5,004 nucleotides of DNA, from the NCBI GenBank assembly GCA_016218905.1, contig JACRCS010000564.1, forward strand, positions 1 through 5,004, given 5' to 3'. This DNA comes from Deltaproteobacteria bacterium (GTDB lineage: Bacteria > Desulfobacterota_C > Deferrisomatia > Deferrisomatales > JACRMM01). The position numbers and the translations under genes are program-made. Position 1 is the first letter of the stretch. The number at the start of each line of letters is the position of its first letter. Positions 1-5,004 of this stretch are shown here, in pieces. Below the pieces are notes generated by a model. It ran no database searches. It saw only the letters and a program-made list of their open reading frames with translations, and was not told where the DNA came from.

Positions 1-334
1 CTTCAGCGCCCCGTCGCGGGCGCAGTTGCCCGTCATCGAGGAGCTCCTCGAACGCTATAGTGGCCAGGGCCTGGAGGTCTTCGGGATCGGGGTGGACGGG
101 GAGCCGCTGAGGACGAGGCTGCGCCAGCTCGCGCGAGAAGAAGGGCTCTCCTTCAGCGTTCTGCTGGATCCGGCCACGAAGGACGACGGTTTTGCCCTCT
201 CCCTGGCGTATGGGGTGAGGGGCACCCCCACGCTTTACGTGATCGACCGAGACGGCAAGGTCGCCTTCGTCGGAGTGGGCTGGACTTCGGAAGCGGCGCT
301 CGATGACGCGGTCCGAAAAGCTTCGGCGCCGTAG
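1..334 (+). CDS. TlpA/ResA-like thioredoxin-fold protein, 5' end missing, CxxC replaced by SxxS
   Basis: This is the C-terminal 110 residues of a thioredoxin-fold protein; the gene enters from the left edge, and the first complete codon is at 2-4. The visible protein begins FSAPSRAQLPVIEEL, which lines up with the active-site segment of TlpA/ResA proteins (usual form WCxPCRAELP followed by a helix). Downstream are a strand-helix unit (LEVFGIGVDGE), the cis-proline motif GTP (visible residues 74-76) and the last strands YVIDRDGKVAFVG, all standard for the fold. Both catalytic cysteines are serines, and there is no cysteine in the visible part, so a dithiol oxidoreductase activity is unlikely; a binding or scaffold role is possible. 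TlpA-type proteins are usually secreted or membrane-anchored, but the N-terminus that would show this is outside the window. A Nudix gene follows on the same strand. Fold assignment is strong; function is unknown. Confidence 0.85.
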   Translation, partial: FSAPSRAQLPVIEELLERYSGQGLEVFGIGVDGEPLRTRLRQLAREEGLSFSVLLDPATKDDGFALSLAYGVRGTPTLYVIDRDGKVAFVGVGWTSEAALDDAVRKASAP

Positions 335-346
335 GACTGCCGTCGC

Positions 347-353
347 AAGGAGG
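347..353 (+). promoter_or_regulatory. Shine-Dalgarno site deciding the Nudix start
   Basis: AAGGAGG is a near-perfect Shine-Dalgarno sequence. It lies 5 bases upstream of CTG 359. The closer GTG at 354 opens a frame that stops after two codons (GTG AGC TGA). The next candidate in the Nudix frame, GTG 389, is 35 bases away, too far for this site to serve it. Confidence 0.7.
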
Positions 354-358
354 GTGAG

Positions 359-790
359 CTGAGCGAGCCACGCAATCCCCTTCCGACCGTGGATGTGGTC
401 GTGCTGCTACGCTCCGGCGTCGTGCTCGTCCGGCGGAAGAATCCGCCCCTCGGGTGGGCTCTGCCGGGCGGTTTCGTGGACGCCGGGGAATCCCTGGAGT
501 CCGCGGCGGTTCGCGAAGCGCGGGAGGAGACCGGCCTCACGGTGACGCTGACCGAGCAGTTCTTCACGTACTCTGACCCGCGCAGGGATCCTCGGCGGCA
601 TACGATGACGACGGTCTACCTCGCCACGGCCACGGGCGAGCCCCTCGGGGGCGATGACGCGGCCGAAGCGCGGATCTACGAGTGGGATGAGCTTCCGGAG
701 CCTCTCTGCTTCGACCACGGGCGGATCCTGCGTGAGGTTCGGGAGTACCTCGCGAGCGGGCGGCGTCCGAAGCTGGAGGGGGCGGGGTAG
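359..790 (+). CDS. Nudix hydrolase, ADP-ribose pyrophosphatase-like, probable CTG start
   Basis: A small Nudix-family pyrophosphohydrolase, which cleaves a nucleoside diphosphate linked to another moiety using divalent metal. From CTG 359 it is 143 residues. The full Nudix box GX5EX7REUXEEXGU spans about residues 38-60 (GGFVDAGES then REAREETGL), with every signature residue present. Just before it, RRKNPPLGWALPGGF resembles single-domain ADP-ribose pyrophosphatases, but substrate cannot be read from sequence and other Nudix activities are possible. The start is placed at CTG 359 because a strong Shine-Dalgarno site lies 5 bases upstream and because the ten added residues (SEPRNPLPT) include the NP-x-PTVDVV segment often seen at the start of this subfamily. 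The conservative alternative is GTG 389, giving 133 residues. It follows the thioredoxin-like gene by 24 bases in the same reading frame, so the two are probably co-transcribed. Confidence 0.88.
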   Translation: MSEPRNPLPTVDVVVLLRSGVVLVRRKNPPLGWALPGGFVDAGESLESAAVREAREETGLTVTLTEQFFTYSDPRRDPRRHTMTTVYLATATGEPLGGDDAAEARIYEWDELPEPLCFDHGRILREVREYLASGRRPKLEGAG

Positions 791-815
791 GGCTGGAGCT
801 CCGAGGCTGCTCTCG

Positions 816-1706
816 TTAGTGCACCTTCAGATAACAGCACCGATCGAAGGGCTTTCCCGAACCGCACGGGCAGGGCGCCGTGATGTCGCGTCGCGGTGCG
901 CTTTCTTCTTCGGGCACTTGTAGGGCCGCCTCCTCCTGTTCCCGCCGCCAACGTTCCTGTCGCTGCGCAGTCTCTTCCGGCTCGTAGAAGACGAGCCAAT
1001 CTCGCCGATAGTACTCGATGTCTTCGGTGCTCTCCCCCTCGGCGAGCAGTTCGTCCAGCTCCCAATCGTAGTAGACGCCCTTGTACTCGGGATCCTCTGC
1101 CTTCCGCTCGGATTCTTCCTTGCCGAAGCTCCGAAGCAGCTCGCTATGGGCATGGGACTGGAAGTCGAGCAGGATGTTCGCCGCGGTCTGGCGCAGGTAG
1201 AGTTCCTCGTCCCGGTTGCCCAGAAACTCTGCCGCGAGCGTCAGGGTATCGCTCATGAGATATTGGGCGTTCAGTCCGATAGCGGCCATGCCGAGAAGTG
1301 CGATCGATCTCGCACCCCAACCTGCCGTCGCGTCGGCGGCGACCGCCCGGAGGGGATCGTACGCCACCCGTCCGAGCCTGCCGAACATGCTCGGCAGGTC
1401 CTCCGTGATCCAGTCGCAGTCGAAGGCGTCCGACCACCGCAGAGCGATGAGGAGGGACGGAAGCGTCGATGGATCTTCCATCGCACCGAGGATGTAGGCG
1501 GCGTGAACGGCAGCCCACCACTCCGGCAACGGCTGCGTCCAGGAGGTCTTGTCGGCGACGATCGCGTGCAGGGCGGGGATCATCCGCCGGCCTCGCCGGA
1601 GGAACTCGTGGACGGCCTGCCTCGGGAGTTCGTCGCCCGAGGTGTAGAGGAGATCCAGCAGATCGGCGTCGCTGAGCGACTGGAATCGGGTCGAGCGCTT
1701 CGGCAT
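816..1706 (-). CDS. HEAT-like repeat protein with C-terminal SEC-C zinc motif
   Basis: A 296-residue protein of unknown function. Residues about 15-190 are a run of amphipathic helices of HEAT-like character (for example WWAAVHAAYILGAMEDPSTL, and GARSIALLGMAAIGL near 131-145). A charged, acidic and Glu/Arg-rich stretch fills about 195-275. The C-terminus carries a SEC-C zinc-binding motif, PCPCGSGKPFDRCC, with cysteines at 279, 281, 290 and 291. SEC-C motifs occur at the end of SecA, where they bind zinc and help contact SecB and ribosomes, and on many otherwise unrelated bacterial proteins. The layout of helical repeats followed by SEC-C recalls the DUF1186 type, which is an impression from pattern and not a search. 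ATG 1706 is chosen because the upstream extension would overlap the aminotransferase gene. No convincing Shine-Dalgarno site precedes it. It is last in the coaD unit, 32 bases after the aminotransferase. No signal peptide is seen, so it is probably cytoplasmic. Confidence 0.85.
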   Translation of the reverse strand: MPKRSTRFQSLSDADLLDLLYTSGDELPRQAVHEFLRRGRRMIPALHAIVADKTSWTQPLPEWWAAVHAAYILGAMEDPSTLPSLLIALRWSDAFDCDWITEDLPSMFGRLGRVAYDPLRAVAADATAGWGARSIALLGMAAIGLNAQYLMSDTLTLAAEFLGNRDEELYLRQTAANILLDFQSHAHSELLRSFGKEESERKAEDPEYKGVYYDWELDELLAEGESTEDIEYYRRDWLVFYEPEETAQRQERWRREQEEAALQVPEEESAPRRDITAPCPCGSGKPFDRCCYLKVH

Positions 1707-1738
1707 GGCGGTCAACACGCTAAGGGGCCTGGCCGAGC

Positions 1739-2935
1739 TTAATTGAGACGCATCAGGGCCTCGGCCATTCGGCGGACGCCTTCCCGAATGGCGTCCATCG
1801 AGGTGGCGTAAGAGAGGCGGATGTGGTCCTCGGAGCCGAAGGGCCCTCCCGGAACGACGGCGACGCGCGCTTCGTCGAGCAGGTACGAGGACATGGCCAG
1901 CGAATCCTGGATTTCGACGGAGCGAGGCGAGCACCTTCCGTACAGGCTGGAGACGTTCGGAAACGCGTAGAACGCCCCCTCGGGCGCCGAGCAGCGAACT
2001 CCGGGAATCGCGTTCAGGGCCTCCACCAGGAAGCGGCGGCGCTCGGCAAAGGCCGAGAGCATCTCCGCGACCGAGTCCTGGGATCCGAGCAGGGCGGCGG
2101 CCGCGCCCTTTTGGGCGAAGCTCGTCGGGTTGGAAGTCGATTGGCTCTGGATGTCCTCCATGGCTGCAATGATCTTTCGCGGTCCGGCCGCGTACCCGAT
2201 GCGCCACCCCGTCATCGCGTACGTCTTCGAGACACCGTTGACGACCACGGTCCGCTCCCTCAGGTCCGGGGCGACCTCGAGCAGACTGGCGAAGCGACCC
2301 CCGTTGTAGGTGAGCTTGTGGTAGATGTCATCGCTCACGACGAGCACGTCCCGTCCGCGGAGGACCTCGGCGAGGGCCGCAAGATCGGCAGCGGTGTACA
2401 TGCTGCCGGTGGGATTGGAAGGGCTGTTGAGGACCAGGATCTTCGTGCGCCCCGAGAGGGCCGCCTCCAGGGCCTCGGGCCTGAGCCGAAAGCCGTCCTC
2501 TTCGGAGGTGTTCACGACGACCGGCGTGCCGCCCGCGAATTGGACCTGTTCCGGGTAGCTGAGCCAATACGGCGCGGGGATCACAACCTCGTCGCCCTCA
2601 TCGAGGAGCGCGAGGAAGCAGTTGAAGAGCGTGTGCTTGGCGCCGCAGGACGCGGTCACCTCCGAAGGGGCGTACGTGAGGCCGTAGTCGCGCGCGAACG
2701 CATGACAGATTGCGTTCTTCAGTTCGGCCGTGCCGCCGACGGGCGTGTACCGGGTATCCCCCTGCCGCAACGCCTCTGCCGCCGCGGCTACCACGTGGGC
2801 CGGCGTGGGGAAGTCCGGCTCCCCTGCTCCAAAGCCTATCACATCGATTCCCTGGGCCTGCATCTGCTTCGCCTGCGCGGTGATGGCGAGGGTGGCCGAA
2901 GGTTTGATCTCCTGGGCGCGGCGACTGAGCGTCAT
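1739..2935 (-). CDS. PLP-dependent class I aminotransferase, aspartate aminotransferase type Ib-like
   Basis: A full-length 398-residue fold-type I aminotransferase transferring amino groups between amino acids and 2-oxo acids, most likely aspartate/2-oxoglutarate. Visible landmarks are GAGEPDFPTP (36-45), YTPVGGTAELK in the N-terminal part, PYW (122-124) with the tryptophan that stacks on the cofactor, NPTG (174-177), SDDIY (201-205) whose Asp202 pairs with the pyridine nitrogen, SKTYAMTGWR (236-245) with the Schiff-base Lys237 and phosphate-binding Arg245, and IRLSYA with Arg373 for the substrate carboxylate. Length and motifs fit type Ib enzymes such as those of Thermus and Bacillus. Some members of this group also act on prephenate, and sequence alone does not exclude that. 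ATG 2935 starts 9 bases after the coaD stop. A GAGGAG at 2948-2953, inside the end of coaD, is 12 bases upstream, so translation may be coupled to coaD. Confidence 0.95.
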   Translation of the reverse strand: MTLSRRAQEIKPSATLAITAQAKQMQAQGIDVIGFGAGEPDFPTPAHVVAAAAEALRQGDTRYTPVGGTAELKNAICHAFARDYGLTYAPSEVTASCGAKHTLFNCFLALLDEGDEVVIPAPYWLSYPEQVQFAGGTPVVVNTSEEDGFRLRPEALEAALSGRTKILVLNSPSNPTGSMYTAADLAALAEVLRGRDVLVVSDDIYHKLTYNGGRFASLLEVAPDLRERTVVVNGVSKTYAMTGWRIGYAAGPRKIIAAMEDIQSQSTSNPTSFAQKGAAAALLGSQDSVAEMLSAFAERRRFLVEALNAIPGVRCSAPEGAFYAFPNVSSLYGRCSPRSVEIQDSLAMSSYLLDEARVAVVPGGPFGSEDHIRLSYATSMDAIREGVRRMAEALMRLN

Positions 2936-2944
2936 ATGGACTCT

Positions 2945-3442
2945 TTACTCCTCGACTCTTTGGCGGAACTTGTCTTTCATGGCTTGGATGACGCTCGAAG
3001 GTGCGAGGTCGGAGATGCAGCCCCCGAGCCGAAAGACTTCCTTCAGAATGCGGGAGCTCACGTACGAGTAGTTCTCGCGAGCCGCCATGAAGAAAGTTTC
3101 CGCCTCGGGGTAGATCTTGCGATTCATGAGGGCCATCTGGAATTCGTACTCGAAATCCGACACGGCGCGTAGACCGCGGATGACGACCTGAATCCCTCGG
3201 GACCGCATGTAGTTCACCAGGAGACCCTCGAAGGAATCCACCTCGACCTTCGGATTTCCCCCGAACACGCGACGAATCAGCTCCAGTCGCTCGTCTCGGG
3301 AGAAAAGGGTTTGCTTCTCGCTGTTCACGGCGAGGAGGACGATGACGCGGTCGAAGACCTCGGCGCCGCGCAGGATGATGTCGACGTGCCCGTTCGTGAT
3401 CGGGTCGAAACTTCCCGGATAGACGGCGACCGTGGCGCTCAC
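2945..3442 (-). CDS. coaD: Phosphopantetheine adenylyltransferase
   Basis: Catalyses ATP plus 4'-phosphopantetheine to dephospho-CoA and pyrophosphate, the penultimate step of coenzyme A synthesis, in the cytoplasm. With GTG 3442 the protein is 165 residues, close to the usual ~160. The nucleotidylyltransferase signature is complete: YPGSFDPITNGH (8-19), with the TxGH histidine at 19. Also present are a lysine at 43 in NSEKQTLF, VIRGLR (87-92), and YSYVSSRILKEV (125-136), the counterpart of the conserved ISSSxVKE segment. A longer reading from 3481 adds 13 unconserved residues that cover the candidate promoter region. GTG 3442 is preferred because GGGAGG lies 5 bases upstream and because CoaD proteins normally begin just before the YPGSFDP segment. 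It is the first gene of the unit continuing into the aminotransferase. Confidence 0.97.
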   Translation of the reverse strand: MSATVAVYPGSFDPITNGHVDIILRGAEVFDRVIVLLAVNSEKQTLFSRDERLELIRRVFGGNPKVEVDSFEGLLVNYMRSRGIQVVIRGLRAVSDFEYEFQMALMNRKIYPEAETFFMAARENYSYVSSRILKEVFRLGGCISDLAPSSVIQAMKDKFRQRVEE

Positions 3443-3447
3443 GTGCA

Positions 3448-3453
3448 CCTCCC
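3448..3453 (-). promoter_or_regulatory. Ribosome binding site that sets the coaD start
   Basis: On the minus strand the site reads GGGAGG, 5 bases before GTG 3442. A second in-frame GTG at 3448 abuts the site and could not use it. This supports a 165-residue CoaD over the longer 178-residue reading. Confidence 0.7.
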
Positions 3454-3472
3454 GCGAAGAAAAAGAGGACGC

Positions 3473-3501
3473 AGTATACACTCGGAGAGGCGCTGATTAA
3501 A
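3473..3501 (-). promoter_or_regulatory. Candidate sigma70-type promoter for the coaD unit
   Basis: On the minus strand a -10-like TATACT (3473-3478) follows TG directly. A weak -35-like TTTAAT (3496-3501) lies 17 bases upstream and matches TTGACA at only three positions. Transcription would start near 3466, giving a leader of about 24 bases before GTG 3442 with the ribosome binding site inside it. The -10 stands out in otherwise GC-rich DNA and lies in the right place between the two minus-strand units. The call rests on pattern only. Confidence 0.5.
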
Positions 3502-3546
3502 GGCCCCAGTGGGGGAGGGAGGCAGAGTCGGGAGCCGGGGTCTCGC

Positions 3547-3572
3547 GCCGGAGAGCTCGTCGGCACTCCGGC
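3547..3572 (-). terminator. Hairpin after the LysM gene, possible terminator without U-tract
   Basis: A perfect 7-base inverted repeat (GCCGGAG and CTCCGGC) with a 12-base loop lies about 30 bases downstream of the LysM stop on the minus strand. No T-run follows, so it is not a classic intrinsic terminator. The transcript beyond it, down to about 3511, is rich in C-runs, which would suit Rho-dependent termination. It could equally be chance in GC-rich DNA. Confidence 0.3.
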
Positions 3573-3602
3573 AGCTCATCCAAAAGGGAGGGGGAGTCTC
3601 GT

Positions 3603-4640
3603 CTACCTTGGGGCCGCCGCTACGAAGCGGTCGCCCACGGAGAGGCTCGTCCGGCTCTCCAGGACCAGCCCGGCGGACGTCTTGTCCTCGGCGGAAACCA
3701 CCAGCAGGCGCGCCAGGGGAGCCTCCACATCGGAGAGACCCTCGGCGCGGCGCCCAGCCGGCGGGATCGGAACGTCCAGGAGCACGCCCGGCCGAAGTCC
3801 GTGCAGAGTTCCCCGGTCGAGGAAGACGATGTCCTGAGTGGAGAAGAGGGTCCGTTGCGCAGACCCTTCGATCACCGTTCCTTCCACCCTGACCTTCGAC
3901 TCGAGGGGGACAACCCGGGTGACGGGGGCACGGTGAGGCATGAGCAACATTCGGTCTTCGACGGCGTCGTAAGTCTCCAAGAGTTCGCCCTCCGCCCGGC
4001 CCTCCGCGACCGAGAGAATCCGCAGATGGCCGAGAACCCGCACATGATAGCCTCGGGGCGCGCGGTTGCTCGGATGCAGGACCTTCCCCGAATCGTCGTA
4101 CACGGTGAGGACGTCGCCGGGCGCCAGGCGCGAGCCCTTGGGAAGGTCGACTTCCACGATTTCGCCCGCCCCGTAGATCTGCTTCTGGAGTTTTCGGTTG
4201 CGAATGACGCCGACCGACGGGATTCGTTGGGGAGAGATGAAGTCCTGCGCCTGCGCCTTGGCGAAGGAGACTTCCGAAAGGGATACGTCGCCGGGGTGCG
4301 GCTGGCTCTGCCCGACGATAGCGCCGGGCTCGGCCGTATCGGCGGGCGAGGGGAAGGTCCCGTCCCCTTCCCCGGCTTCCAGGCGAGTCAAGGGGAGTCG
4401 CACTGCGCCCGTGGCTGCCTTGCGGTGCAGGTAGACGGGATCGCCCGGCGAGATCCAGTGCGGATTTTGAAAGTGCGGGTTGAGGGCCCAGAGGTCCGGC
4501 CACGCTTTGGCGTCATGCCAGTAGCGTGCCGAGAGGTCCCAGAGCGTGTCGCCGGCCTCGGTCCGGTGGACCTCGTCGTCGCCGCGGGCGTAGGTGGCCA
4601 CTGCCACAAGGATGAGTGCGACGAGGACCTTCGGATTCAC
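3603..4640 (-). CDS. Secreted LysM-domain protein with two similar C-terminal beta modules
   Basis: A 345-residue exported protein. Residues 1-20 (MNPKVLVALILVAVATYARG) form a short Sec signal peptide with probable cleavage near DDEV; there is no lipobox cysteine. A LysM domain, which binds N-acetylglucosamine-containing glycans such as peptidoglycan, spans about 24-73 (HRTEAGDTLWDLSARYW, WALNPHFQNPHWISPGD). A low-complexity linker follows to about 135. The rest appears to hold two related beta-rich modules, about 158-235 and 268-343, each opening with a (D/E)IVxxD...LxPG segment and ending near a GL(V/L)LE or GELLE motif. The likely role is a periplasmic cell-wall-associated protein; no enzymatic motif is seen. 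The start is GTG 4640, supported by AAGGAG at 4646-4651, 5 bases upstream, immediately after the stop of the CpoB-like gene. The two are therefore probably in one operon and perhaps translationally coupled. Confidence 0.9.
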   Translation of the reverse strand: MNPKVLVALILVAVATYARGDDEVHRTEAGDTLWDLSARYWHDAKAWPDLWALNPHFQNPHWISPGDPVYLHRKAATGAVRLPLTRLEAGEGDGTFPSPADTAEPGAIVGQSQPHPGDVSLSEVSFAKAQAQDFISPQRIPSVGVIRNRKLQKQIYGAGEIVEVDLPKGSRLAPGDVLTVYDDSGKVLHPSNRAPRGYHVRVLGHLRILSVAEGRAEGELLETYDAVEDRMLLMPHRAPVTRVVPLESKVRVEGTVIEGSAQRTLFSTQDIVFLDRGTLHGLRPGVLLDVPIPPAGRRAEGLSDVEAPLARLLVVSAEDKTSAGLVLESRTSLSVGDRFVAAAPR

Positions 4641-4651
4641 GCGATCTCCTT

Positions 4652-5004
4652 TTACCGTTCGATCAGGTTTCGCGCCTGATGGGCGGCCTCGCTCTCCGGG
4701 TACTGCTTCACGAGCCTGCGCCAGAAGACGCGCGCCTTCTCGTGATCCCCCGTCTTTTCATAACAGAGGCCGATCTTCATGAGCGCTTCGGGAGCCTTCG
4801 TTCCGTTGGGATACCGCTCGACGACCCGGCTGAACTCGACCGACGATTGCCCGTATTCCCCCTGTGAGTAGTAGGACTCCCCGATCCAGTACTGAGCGCT
4901 GTCCGCGTACTCGTGGTTCGGGTACCGGCGCAAGAACTCCTCGAAATCCAGAATGGACTGGCCGAACCGCCCCTCGCGGAAACCGAGGAAGGCCTTTCGG
5001 TACA
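4652..5004 (-). CDS. CpoB/YbgF-like TPR protein, C-terminal part, 5' end missing
   Basis: The last 116 residues of a protein that continues past the right edge. It consists of about three tetratricopeptide repeats of 36-37 residues: YRKAFLGFREGRFGQSI...FLRRYPNHEYADS, AQYWIGESYYSQGEYGQS...VVERYPNGTKAPE, and ALMKIGLCYEKTGDHEKAR...LVKQYPESEAAHQA. The YP turns and the AQYWIGESYYSQ segment are characteristic of the C-terminal domain of YbgF/CpoB, the periplasmic protein of the Tol-Pal system that links TolA with peptidoglycan synthesis in Enterobacteria. Outer-membrane BamD-like TPR proteins share the repeat type but are less similar here. The reading frame is open to the window edge, so the TTG at 4933 is an internal codon and not a start. 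The N-terminal part and any pal/tol genes would lie outside. The LysM gene follows after 11 bases. Confidence 0.85.
   Translation of the reverse strand, partial: YRKAFLGFREGRFGQSILDFEEFLRRYPNHEYADSAQYWIGESYYSQGEYGQSSVEFSRVVERYPNGTKAPEALMKIGLCYEKTGDHEKARVFWRRLVKQYPESEAAHQARNLIER

Noticed and set aside
791..815. Possible bidirectional terminator between the converging Nudix and SEC-C genes
   Set aside because: Only an 8-base palindrome (GGAGCTCC, 795-802) and a 4-base stem (802-805 with 812-815) are present, with no T-run on either strand; too weak to call.
1707..2207. Upstream in-frame extension of the SEC-C gene, giving a 463-residue protein
   Set aside because: The extra 167 residues are low-complexity Arg/Gly/Pro-rich sequence in another frame of the aminotransferase gene, whose motifs are complete. 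ATG 1706 lies just past the aminotransferase stop.
1823..3172. Long plus-strand open frame (449 codons) opposite the aminotransferase and coaD
   Set aside because: It is antisense to two well-recognised genes and has no recognisable domain. Long shadow frames are expected in GC-rich DNA.
3504..3514. Short hairpin CCCC-AGT-GGGG near the coaD promoter
   Set aside because: A four-base stem with a three-base loop is expected by chance in this G/C-run-rich spacer. The T-rich stretch after it on the minus strand overlaps the candidate -35 element.
3439..4503. Long minus-strand open frame (354 codons) over the LysM gene and the spacer
   Set aside because: It is a different frame of the LysM gene, with Arg/Gly/Pro/Ser-rich composition and no domain. 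The LysM frame has a signal peptide, a domain and a ribosome binding site.
3801..4679. Plus-strand open frame (292 codons) opposite the LysM gene
   Set aside because: It is antisense to a well-supported secreted protein gene, shows no recognisable motif and overlaps the end of the CpoB-like gene.

Overview
The window is a densely packed, GC-rich stretch of bacterial chromosome made of housekeeping and cell-envelope genes. The minus-strand neighbourhood (CpoB/YbgF-like TPR protein, secreted LysM protein, coaD, class I aminotransferase) is typical of Gram-negative bacteria. From memory, coaD next to an aspartate aminotransferase recalls the order in Deltaproteobacteria-like lineages. The phylum cannot be fixed from 5 kb, and a related uncultured GC-rich phylum is equally possible.

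Left end, plus strand: the C-terminal part of a TlpA/ResA-like thioredoxin-fold protein whose CxxC active site reads SxxS, then a Nudix hydrolase with an intact Nudix box that apparently starts at CTG. These two genes converge, with a 25-base gap, on a minus-strand series.

Read right to left, the minus strand carries: (i) the C-terminal TPR part of a CpoB/YbgF-like periplasmic protein, cut by the window edge, followed 11 bases later by a secreted LysM protein with two similar C-terminal beta modules; (ii) a 160-base spacer with a candidate promoter, a hairpin and clustered G-runs; (iii) coaD (coenzyme A biosynthesis), a PLP-dependent aspartate-type aminotransferase 9 bases later, and a HEAT-like/SEC-C protein of unknown function 32 bases after that. 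The last three probably form one transcription unit, and the first two belong to an envelope unit entering from the right.

I found no mobile element, CRISPR array, RNA gene, phage gene or defence system. Points worth a second look are the cysteine-free thioredoxin site, the CTG start, the HEAT/SEC-C protein, the duplicated module in the LysM protein and the spacer upstream of coaD. None amounts to a clearly new biological system.
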